Assembly (NCBI GenBank): GCA_032433595.1
Contig: JASWJB010000132.1
Span: 43,082-107,081, forward strand
Length of the DNA stretch: 64,000 bases
Source of the DNA: Conoideocrella luteorostrata
Lineage: Eukaryota; Ascomycota; Sordariomycetes; Hypocreales; Clavicipitaceae
Direction: 5' to 3'
In this document: positions 23,183 to 33,373 of the stretch, piece by piece
Layout of the letters: every line of letters begins with the position of its first letter
Numbering within the stretch: the first letter of the stretch is position 1
Notes under the pieces: generated by a model
What the model was told of the DNA's origin: nothing
Seen by the model: only the letters and a program-made list of their open reading frames with translations
Databases searched by the model: none
Program-made: the position numbers and the translations under genes

Positions 23183-25911
23183 ATGTGTGATCATGTTCAT
23201 CACTTGAAGACATTCACAGAAACAGGAATTAAACCGAATGAGGCGTTTATGGTTATGCGGAACGACGTATTATGGAAAACAAGAATTTCTACTATACCCT
23301 AATGTAGCTTCGGATGGCTTCAATATATCTAAATCATTATAAAAGAGAGAAATAACGCACCAGTGACTAGCACAAATCCAGCCCCACTGGACTGTCAGGC
23401 ACCGCGTCCTATGACACACACCTGCGGAATATGATGTCACTGGTACGGAGTATATAAACCTGAACAATAAATTGGTGTGGTACTGTACATAGCGCAATCA
23501 GCACTGGAAATCTAACTCTCATCGAATAGCGTGATTGAGGAGAACGACAGTTTGTCGCAGACGTTGCTCACTGGCAGTTAAAACTTGAAAAAATTTAAAA
23601 AATTCGGCGCAACATACATGCAGGATGTTACACAAATTGGATGACTTGCATAGGTTGAATACGGTATACCCCCTTGCGATCTGCACGACCTACGACATTA
23701 GTAAATATGGACTCCTTCACGTCTAGTGGTATGTGAACCTACGGCCCTCAGTATAGGAGCCACAGAGTTAGTACTACGAGGAAGCGACCAAAGATGTAAA
23801 GAACTGTTGAAGAACTCGAGACCATAACAGCGGTAACGGACCATATCGACCTCCCAGCTATACAGAGCCGAAGGGCTTCGTCTCACCGACACTAGCGAGG
23901 CTTATTCGGGATATTTGGCTGCACCAGAGTCTGCGCAACTGATGACGGCGTAGGCTTGTACGGCAAAGCGAGACTGGTTCGAAGACTACGAATAAAATAA
24001 AATAAAATAGCCCGGATATGAGACTCCGCACGATCTAATCGCAGCTTCATACTCTTAAAATTTTGTGTCGACTCAGCCAGCAGGACATCGAGAGTTCACG
24101 ACCGATAATAATAGAACATGGTCCGGCTTAAAGAGGAATGTCGCGGCGTGCGGAAAATTACGGCGCCGAGCCCGGAAGGTCTTTCCGGAGCGATGTGGTC
24201 GATGCTCGATGCTAACGAGCCTGGCCGTTACACATGAGTGGGGTGCGCGGCATACAATATGCACATGCACATACGATTGTGCGTACGGAGCGGCTCCAAA
24301 TGCTGTAGCCACAGACTTGGGTAACAACATGCGGGTTCTCACGCAGGCAAGGCGCTGTCCCTGCATAGAGCATAGAAATTCGAAACAACGCGATGGGCCT
24401 GCAGTTGCATCTTCATGTCCGTTGGAGATCGGTTGAGCCTGGCAGAGTGGCGGGACAATAGCTCTTGTGGCAGTTTGCGTTTTGGAGGTGACTCATGCTG
24501 GATGGATGGCGTTCATCAGGGCATTGATATATATCCGTAACGCTACGGCATCCCGGGCCATATGCAATACACAAACTGATGAGAGACAGCAGCGAAAGAA
24601 GGAAAGACGTGGAAGAAGAAAAGGAACTGGTGAAGGGAATGCTGGTGCAATCACTGCTGGTCCAAGGACCGACTACTCCGTACTTGCGATACTTATTCGT
24701 CGTGCTACTGGCATTCACAAAAGCCACTGCATGGGTGCATTTTAACTTTCAGCGATGGTCCGCATACACGTCTGCACTGTACCGACACAGTGCTCGGTAG
24801 TTGGTCGCAAGGACACAGTTGCTGGCTGACTGATACTGTATTCGCCGGAACGGCATAGTAAAACACTCCACTAGCATCCATCCAGAGCGCTCAGCGGTCA
24901 AACTGCAGCCTCCTACTCCGTAGTTACTCCGTCAATCCCGTACAACAACCAGATGGCTGCCGGCAGGCCCACCCTTGCCACCGTCGGCGTTCGAGGCTCA
25001 GCTGTCGACCGACAGGCGAGGTTTTGCACGGAGAGCCTGAAACTGGCTGGTGCGATGAACAACTGTACACTGTACGATGCCGGACGCGCACGGAGTGCCT
25101 TGGCAACGGCAAGCAAAGGCAATAATAGCTGGTACTTGGAGGCTCGCTGAACCAATAGCCGGTCCAGCCCAACATTGACCCCGCCCCGCCTTATTCCTCC
25201 CTACTCCAGATGTCAGCTTACAAATGCACTCCAACGGCATGCATGACTTCCAAAGTTCCCAGTGATTCCATTGCCTCCCCCGCCGCTGGCTCCGGCCTGA
25301 CCTGACTGTGCGTTAGTCGACCATCCGCTTTCTCACTGTCCATTCTCACTTTCACCCCCCTGGATTTTCAAACTGAAGAATTGGATCATTCTTCTCGATT
25401 GTGGAGGCCCAGTCGAGCAGGACGAGCCGCTTTTTCTTTGTGTGACTCAGGCAGCAAGTTTTTTCTTTCGCCTTTGCATCCGTCATCAGACGAGACCCTG
25501 GAACGTGTTGCTACTCAATTCGCCTTCCAGCCACTTCTTGACAGACCACATTTCTCTTTGACTTTGAAACTACAATTTGGATTGGCCTTCCTTTTTTTCG
25601 TAACGTCTCTTTCCCATTCGCCACTGAACATACCTTTGTTCTTGGTGGCAGCAAGGCGAGCACTTTCCTCCCACAAGAGGTCTCTTGGAGCCCAGACCGA
25701 GCTGCGGCCGAGCCTTCACATACGGACGACCTGGGGCTTGCGTCACCGGCGCCCTTCACGGAGATAACGCCAAATTTGGCCCAGCTGATTGTTTGCTCTG
25801 AGAATAAGCAGCGTCAAACGTCCGGAACTCAAGAGAGCCCCGGCACCGTATTCATTGTATTGTAAACCATTCGCTTCTCGCCTTCTCTGCGCACCGAATT
25901 CCATTTTCACG
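23183..25911. other. Spacer and long 5' region of the AP-1 gene
   Basis: About 2.7 kb without a gene I can support. It contains AAAAT repeats near 23990-24010 and CTCCGTA motifs near 24676 and 24913. From about 25300 the DNA becomes C/T-rich, with short ATG-started frames (for example from 25381), consistent with a long AP-1 leader carrying upstream ORFs; that is an inference. Confidence 0.5.
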
Positions 25912-27828
25912 ATGGCTTCCGGTGGCAACAGGCGCGGCTCTTCGCCTAACTTCTTCTTAACTCCGGAACAGCAGGGCATGCTTTTCGCTGCCCTGAATGC
26001 CAACAGGCAACGGCCCACTGCATCTCCTGCTGCGGCCGCGACGTCGATGACTCCAAGCTCTCTGCACGGTTCTCCCATGCAGAATATGGAGGGCGCTGGT
26101 ATTAAAGAGAGTCCGTACCTGGACAATTACGACTACGATTTTGGCGACTCCAGCTTCGATTTCTCCTTTGCCACCGTCGACGGCGATCAAACCAAGATGA
26201 TTGGAGATGTTCCGGGTACTGTCAAGTCAGATTCGACTGAAGGGGACCCGCATGAGAAGAGAAGTCATCCGGACGACGAGGAAGATGACAGCAGCCCAGG
26301 AAATGATTCCAAGAGACGAGAGAGCGCCGATAAAGTCGCCAAGAAGCCTGGCCGGAAACCACTCACCTCGGAGCCTACTTCGGTAAGTTTTTCAGCCGAC
26401 TGGCTGACGGGCGGGGCTGCAAATGCGTCGTGATTCGGAATTGCTGACCTCGTAATGCAGAAGCGCAAGGCACAGAACAGAGCCGCCCAGCGTGCTTTCA
26501 GAGAACGCAAGGAGAGGCATCTCAAAGACCTAGAGACCAAAGTGGAGGAGTTGGAGAGCGCTTCGGAGGCCACCAACCACGAGAATTCAAAGCTGCGAGC
26601 CGAGTTGGATCGCATGACTACCGAATTGAACCAGTATAAGCGTCTGGCAGTGATTTCGCAGAATAAGCCCGGGTCTAGAGACAAGATGCCCTACGGCAAT
26701 GCCGCTCTCAACAATTTGAGCGACGTCAGTTTTCAGTTTGAATTCCCCAAGTTCGGCGCCTTGCCCGGCCCACCCGTCAAGAAGCAGTCTTCGTCGCAAC
26801 CCATCAGCCCTCCGATGACTGGCCAGAATAACAGTCCGGCCCGCAGCCTTGGCAACGAGAGCAGGTCCCCTCAGTCCAATCTCCAGCAGCCAATTCAGGA
26901 CGATTTTGCCAAGTATGCCGGCCTTTTCACGCCCTCTATGGTTGGCTCGGCTCGCACTGGCTCTCGTAACAGCGTCGATTCGGTTCCCTTCAGCGTCGCC
27001 GCTGCCACCAGCTCACCGTCTGCGTCTTCCAACTCCAATGCTGGAGGTCCCAGCTCATCATGTGGCACATCGCCCGAACCATTCACACAATCTCCTATGG
27101 GTGGATTCAAACCTCTTGAGACACTGACCACCATAGGCGAGGAGCAACCCACCGCTGCGACGGCTGACCAGCCATTTGCCCAGTTTGCCAATGTTGATAT
27201 TGGCAGCCCAAGCTTTGACTGGCTCGTACAGCAAAATGGCGGTGGCAATTTCGATCCTCAGTTGTTTGGTGGTTACCGCGAACCACAGGAGAATGTGCTC
27301 TCCAACACTTCATTAGATGACTTCTTTTTCAACGACGGCATAGACGCCGACTTCTTCACGCCATTCAACACTGACCCAGCGGCAGCGACAACGACAGCGA
27401 CAGCGGCGACCCCGGCGCCGAAGAAAGATCTCATTGCCCAGATTGAAGCTCAGCAGAACGACATCGTAAATGACGTAGGCAAGAATGCTGCCGGTATGAG
27501 CTGCAATCAGCTTTGGTACGTATCCGACATTCAACGTGCAATATTCCACACATCAAGTCAGCTACGTACGTACTTACTTACACATGCTCGCAGGGAAAAA
27601 TTACAAGATTGTCCCAAGGCCCAAAACGGCGAATTCGATCTGGATGGCCTTTGCTCGGAACTCACAAAGAAGGCTAAGTGTTCAGGCAGCGGTCCAGTTG
27701 TTGGGGAAAAGGACTTTGACACGATTCTAAAGAAGTATATGGGCAAGGACGTGGCGTCCGACAAGATGGCCAATAAGCTAGGCATAGCTGTCAACCCAGA
27801 CAAGCCCAACGGCGTCACCATGCCGTAG
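25912..27828 (+). CDS. ap1: AP-1-like bZIP oxidative-stress transcription factor (Yap1/Pap1 family)
   Basis: Redox-regulated activator of antioxidant and efflux genes. Exons 25912..26382, 26461..27515 and 27594..27828 give 586 aa; both introns are 78 bp. ATG 25912 (MASGGNRRGSSP) is the first start in frame. The basic region (KRKAQNRAAQRAFRERKERH) starts at residue 158, right after intron 1, and a leucine zipper follows to about 215. The central region contains a single Cys (about 358, SSSCGTSPEP), the place of the N-terminal cysteine-rich domain. The C-terminal CRD holds Cys at about 505, 515, 529 and 538, with NGEFDLDGLCSEL as the family hallmark; it normally masks the nuclear export signal on oxidation. 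Intron 2 splits Trp509 between the first two of these Cys and is open in frame. The identification is secure. Confidence 0.95.
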
Positions 27829-29614
27829 AACAAAAAGGGCCTACTTATTAGTTACTGCCCCAACTAAGCAGTCATGTCGACACAGCATGATAGACACCCA
27901 CCCCGTGCGCTATACTATAATATTGCGACTTGGGGACATTGCACGAGAGGCTGTACTCTATAGAGGTTGGCATACATGTTTTTCATGCTGACACTTGAAA
28001 TATGATGATGAGATAAGGGAAGCCAAGAGCAAAAGAACCACGTGACGAAAGAGCAAAGGAACCCGTTTTTCTTTTTTTCTTCTTTTTAGGGGGGCGTTAT
28101 ATGACTGGGCTGGGCTGGCTTGGCTACGGCTGGCTTGGCTACGGCTGGCTGGTGGGATCAGAAAACACAAACATAAGGAGCGTCGTCTTGAGCAAGGAAA
28201 ATAAATGAGCAGTACCGGCGCAGAGGAGAAACAGGGTCCTCCCCATCATCAGCATTATCATCACCCAGTGGCTACCTGGAGAAACAACGGCTCAGCATTC
28301 AATTTGGAGGCGGAAGGCTGAGGGGAGGGGGGCATATCGGAGTACACAACCATTTATCCCTTGACACTTTGCTTCCTGTCTGCTCTTCTCAGCAGCAAAG
28401 GTGCTTGGGATCGGGGGCTTTTGTGATTTTAGTGGGAAATAGTTTGCGCTGACTATTTTGTCATTGAGATTTTAGGCAAATTCTTTCACTTTTGAGCTGG
28501 ATACTTGCAGAGTGGAGTTAGGTCTATCCTTTAGTTTTTGGTCTAATTTTTTTTTTTTTTTATACATTCATCGTGGTTGGATAAAGGCGAGAGTCTACAT
28601 GGCGCTATCTTGTAGTCGTCTCGAATTCCTTTTTCCCGTCTCCGTCGATCTACGCTCTAAGTTATTTATGAGCGGGGTTGGGTTCCATTTATGGGTGCGT
28701 TATGTACATCAACAGAGATAATATGCAGTATTACCAATATTCCACTCCTGCCTGACCTTGAACATTTCTTAGGCCCCTAATTTGCGCTGCTGACATCCCG
28801 TAGAATCTCCTCATGACCAGTCAGTCACTCCCATGGTGCTCAGCTGCTGTTTCAACACTCGACAAAAACATGTGCCACCCGTCTCACCTTGAGAAGCCTG
28901 CTTGCATATGGTATGCAATTACAAAATCCGACGGCTTACTTTTTTCCACCTAGCCCGGACCAACCGCTTGGGGTGAGCTGCAACTTCGACATTAATCAAT
29001 ATTGTATTTGTAGGTCACTAGTCAACGTCGCCATGGCCTTCCATCTACCTTCCAAATTGATGACCATATCCAAGTTCCTACACCGTACATGTAGACAAAA
29101 TGCATCTGCAATGTAGTTTCTCTGTCTGGGATGCGCCGCCCCATGCGTACAAAATAAAACCATGTAAAAATAAATAAAAAACACCAAACATGTCCCATAT
29201 TAATGGAGAAAATGCAGATTGAAGTCGTTAAAAACGACCATGATGGCCAATACAAGTTGCTGATACGTATCGCTCGTCTCGTCTTGTCTCGTCTCTGCAT
29301 GTGCACTTGCAGTGGCCCGCAGCTGGCTATGGGCTCTGTGGAATACTCATCCTCCCGCGCTATTAAACCAACCAGTCTATCTCGTCGCTTCGCCGCTTAA
29401 AATCGTTGGGTGTTTGCACCTGACCAAATTTCCCGTCTCCATAATAGTGGATTTCTCCAGATAAATCAACAGCGGCGTCCAGGAGAATACCAAAATATCA
29501 TGGTCGAGTATGTCAAGGCTGGCTATTCCGGAATCGCTAGGGTTGTTGTTGAAATTGCTCGCGTAGCAATTGAATAATAACAATATTGGAAACCTGAACC
29601 ACCTTGCTGATCTC
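27829..29614. other. Convergent spacer AP-1 / YANK kinase
   Basis: This 1.8-kb 3' region contains a 15-bp tandem repeat at 28113-28152, T runs near 28070 and 28548, and otherwise no recognisable gene. The nearest downstream gene reads toward it from the minus strand. Confidence 0.5.
28113..28152. repeat. Tandem repeat, 15-bp unit x 2.7
   Basis: The unit GGCTGGCTTGGCTAC occurs twice without change (28113-28127 and 28128-28142), followed by a 10-bp partial copy. It is in the 3' spacer of the AP-1 gene. Confidence 0.85.
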
Positions 29615-30725
29615 TTAACTGATCACAACTCTTGCTCCCTCCTTGCCCAAAACGCCTCTTTCCTTTGGTCTAGGGCTATTGTTTCTCCCCCTTTTGCTTT
29701 TCAAAAAGCCAAACATACCGCTCGAACTTTCAGTCTTCGGGTCAGCTGGCGTATTGGCATCAGTGGGAAGTGTTGCGTCCTGTCGGGCTAGCTCGGACCA
29801 ACTGCCACCGCCATCCAAGGTCACTTGAACGCCACCGGTTGGACTGGTCACCCGGTTACTGGTATGCGGCAATGCCCGGGTTAGATACTCGCTCTGATAA
29901 AGGGGTGGTGGCGGCGCAGGGCGCATAGGACGACCTTGTCTGGGATCAGATGTAGATACCGGTTCTGGTAGAACTGGTGGGAATGGCTGTTGAACTGATA
30001 CGCCAGCAGGAATGGGCGTTGCCTCGTCTGTTGTAAGCGCCTGCGGCCTGTTATTTGACAATATGTTGGACCGCGGATCTTCATTGAGGTTGCGAGATGC
30101 CTCGGTGATTCTGTAGCCGGAGGTTAGTAATCATACCTAAATTGAAAGCACAGAGGACAGGGCACGACAGAGTCGTTGGCCATACTTCTTATACGCGGCC
30201 ACGGTGTAGTCGAACGGTCGAAAATCTTTCTCGATCATGCGGTACAGCTCGTCTTCTCGGATTTCTTGATTCGTTGCATCCTCCTTTAACCGTTCACGGG
30301 GCTTCTGCCGTCGAGCTCGGGCCTCCAGCGGAGCTTCTTCGAGAAGTAGTTCTTCCAGGTCGTAAGTAGCATCAAAGTTGGTCTTATCAGATGAGGGGAT
30401 GAAGATAGGCTCTATCCGCTTTTGCTCTAGGAGATCGAAATCTATTGGCTTGAAAAAGTCGTTGTAAATGAAGCTTTCCCATGTCGAACCCATGCGAGTC
30501 TGCGGGTTGTGATCCAAAGCGGCACGAATAGCGTAGAGACAGGTCAAAGAGACTGGTGGCTGCGTCACAGGGTATTTCGGGCTAGAATTTTGTATCTGTT
30601 GACTAAGAGTTGACTCGCTGCTACCGTCAAACGGTCGCTGGAAGCCGGTTAGATTCGTGGGTCAATTGGCATGCCGTGACTTCTTTACCCGACGTCCGAC
30701 CGTAAATGGGCTTAATCTTCTTTTT

Positions 30726-30756
<31 letters not shown>

Positions 30757-31908
30757 GAAAAAGAAAAAGAAAAAAGGTACAGAAGTCCCGGGTGCTGTCA
30801 AATTATGAGGCTAAACATACCTTGTTGTAGATGCATTCGTAAAATAAAACACCAAGTGACCACCAATCGGCACATACATTGTATCCCTTACCGGAGTATA
30901 CCTCTGGTGATAGATACGCTAATGTCCCGGATTTGCTAGTGAGAACCCTTCCAGGGACGATGTCCGATGCAACGTTCTGTAAGATTAATTAGCCACAACG
31001 TTGAATAAGTAGCATAGTAGATCCTGAATAACGCACGAAGTCTGTCAAATGGACATGGCCGTCAGCATCGAGCAAGACATTGTCCGGCTTGACGTCGCGA
31101 TGTATAATGTTTTGACCGTGAATATATCTCAAGGCACACCCGAGTTCCGCTATCCAAAAACGGACTGCCTCTTCTGTGAATGTCTTTCTAGAGATGTGAA
31201 ATCGTAAATCGCCACCACTCATCAAATCCACCACGAGATACCTGTAACAATGTAGGTTAGCTATTCTGGGCGTGATCGCGTCCGCTATTGGGGAAGGGAA
31301 CAAGAGGCGCACATGTATTCGATGTCCTGAAAGCTGTATCGCAAGTTGCAAATGAAGGGGTGATTAACGTGTTCCAGCATTCTCCGCTCACGAATAATGT
31401 TGCGCACGCTTTCCGACTTGACCACTTGATTAAACCCAAAAGAAAAAAGAGTTAGCAATCCGGAGACCATCAGCACACAGAGTGTTCGAAAAATGAGAAT
31501 TGCCATGTTCCAAAGGGCGACACTGCGTACCTTCATCTTTCCTAATGTATTTCAAGGCAAATGACAGACTGGTATCTTTGCGCTCGACGATGCGCACTTT
31601 GCCAAAAGCTCCCCGGCCGACGACTCGTAGAAGGCGAAAATGGTTCAAGTTGACTAGCACGTTCGGCATCAGTATTTTGTCCCAACACACGGGACATTAA
31701 TGCACTCAGGCGCAACCGAAGGATTCGACTCTCCGAAACGCAAGCGAAACGTTCGACACGAGTGGAAAGCAGTATGGGCTGCGAATGCGAATGCGAATGC
31801 GAATGTATCTGGCGAGGTTGGAGATGGCCTGAGAGCATGGCTGAGGTTCGGGAGCGGTAACGTACCTTCGCCGTTGAGGTCGACGGGCTTTCCTTGGCCG
31901 TTGCCCAT
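29615..31908 (-). CDS. AGC/YANK-type serine/threonine kinase (STK32-like)
   Basis: Seven exons: 31908..31866, 31653..31531, 31424..31313, 31241..31037, 30976..30821, 30637..30186 and 30110..29615, in frame throughout to 528 aa. The N-terminus MGNGQGKP is a candidate N-myristoylation signal. Kinase features: Gly loop GRGAFGKV (27-34), Lys49 in FALKYI, Glu68, HRDVKPDN with Asp142, and DFN (160-162) in place of DFG. DFN is the mark of the YANK/STK32 branch and still supplies the metal-binding Asp. [25 protein letters not shown] gives the activation and APE-like segment ([10 protein letters not shown] and [12 protein letters not shown]). An AGC-type C-terminal extension with [10 protein letters not shown] follows, then a Pro/Ser-rich tail of about 150 aa. 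Exon 6 ends at GTATGG; without that splice the frame stops 17 codons later. Substrates are unknown. Confidence 0.92.
30721..30776. repeat. T-tract/A-tract inverted repeat inside kinase intron 5
   Basis: A T-rich arm (30721-30739, one C) runs directly into an A-rich arm (30740-30776, with spaced G), forming a self-complementary stretch inside the 183-bp intron 30638-30820. This intron is much longer than most here, probably because of this insertion. Confidence 0.85.
31781..31804. repeat. Hexanucleotide microsatellite (GCGAAT)4 in kinase intron 1
   Basis: Four exact hexamer copies lie inside the 212-bp first intron of the YANK kinase gene. Confidence 0.9.
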
Positions 31909-32960
31909 GTTGACGATCGAGTGGTGCAAAGTGCGAAAGAGAGAGACAGAGAGAGAAAGAGGAAAAGATTATCTCTGTCGCGAGCCAAGAAGCATGCTGG
32001 ATATCCAAAGCCTGGTGGGCTGCGGGGTGGTTGACAGGGACGACGTCGAAAGCCAGGAAGGTGCTTCGGTTGATGGGCTGTTTGAATCGAATTTTTGACG
32101 TCCAAGTGGTCTTTTCTTCGACTGCTGGTGCCTGTGCTCGTCAGAGGGGCGTGGGGTGCGTGATTCGAGAACAACTGGGGGTTGTGAGAGCTGCGGCCAC
32201 AGGCAAAAGGCGACAACTCAGTGCTGACCGGGTCGTCGACTCAATTGCTACTGCTGCTATGGAGTAGTAATCCGTAATGGTCTGCAATCTGTCGTTGTTA
32301 ACCCGCTGTACGAATTAGGCACAGACAAGTCGTCGTGACGGGGCCACGGCCGGGGGAGTCGATCACAGGTCAATTGCGGAGCAGGTAATCAAAGCTGAGG
32401 CGAAGGAGGTTCGTGCAGTGGGCTCCAAGAGGGTCGGCGATGTCTGTCAACAAATGTGTCTAAAGAGCATGTGAAATGGGCGAGGAAAGTTGGAGGGAAA
32501 GTGAATAGAATTAATAGACACAGAGGAGACGAGCAGGATTTGTGAAAGGCGCAACACCAAAGGCTATCCACCAAAGCGCAAAATTCCAGACGGTAGCGGT
32601 CACTTGAGGTGTAGGTGTGTAGCCAGGTGAGATTGAAATAAGAGAAGTAGAGTCAACCACTCAACTGTCACGCTGTGTGTTTCGTTCTCGCTCTCCCAGA
32701 GGTAGTCACCCCGGTCACGCCTGCCGGAAGTACTAGAGAGAGCGGTGCTTGCTTGTTTCGGATCGGGCGCTGGCAGAGGAGCACGAGGGTTGCCTTCTAG
32801 TCGTATCGGCACCGGGAGCACAGGGGACCAGTCGAGGCTTGCTCGCAACGGTCTGGTGGCCACTCCGGGCGCAAGTCGATTCGCAAGCCAGAAAGGCAAA
32901 ACGGGCAAAAAGAAAGGGGAAACCCGGCAGAGCCACGAGGACGGAGCCAGGGTGTGTGGG
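31909..32960. other. Upstream region of the YANK kinase gene
   Basis: About 1 kb upstream of the kinase start. It holds AG-rich sequence near 31930-31970 and no supported gene. It presumably carries the kinase promoter; no core element was identified with confidence. Confidence 0.45.
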
Positions 32961-33373
32961 TGGTCTGGTGGTCTGGTGGTCTGGTGGTCTGAGTTTGTTG
33001 GTGGACTCTGCGTATCTATGCCGGAAGTGATGGAGTCGAGGTGTGTGTAATGATGGGCCAGTGGGAGTGTTGTGGGAGTGTTGTGGGAGTGTAGAAGGAG
33101 TGTCGAAGGAGTGTCGAAGGAGCGTCGAAGGGTGCAGAAACCTTGCAGCACCCTTGCAACACCATGCGCGACAGTGCCAATCCAGGCGAAGCGATGGAGG
33201 GCACTCCAAGATGGAGAGAGGTGGTTGTTGGCTGTCGGTTGGTTGGTTGGTTGGTTGGTTGATGATGCTGAAGTGATGCTGATGTATTGGTAAATAATTA
33301 ACCAATCCGTTCCAACCTGCTTGACTTGATGGTGCAGTGGTATGCAGTGGTACGCAGTGGTACGCAGTGGTAT
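32961..33373. repeat. Cluster of four different minisatellites
   Basis: Four tandem arrays follow each other within about 400 bp: an 8-bp unit TCTGGTGG (32961-32991), 11-bp units GTGGGAGTGTT and AAGGAGTGTCG (33061-33132), (GGTT)6 (33237-33260) and a 10-bp unit GCAGTGGTAY (33334-33373). Strand-asymmetric composition (G/T-rich on +) keeps several minus-strand frames free of stops, so the 363-codon open frame at 32600-33691 is most likely a by-product. Confidence 0.85.

Noticed and set aside
25789..25911. N-terminal extension of AP-1
   Set aside because: The frame is open upstream but has no ATG before 25912, and family members start near this point.
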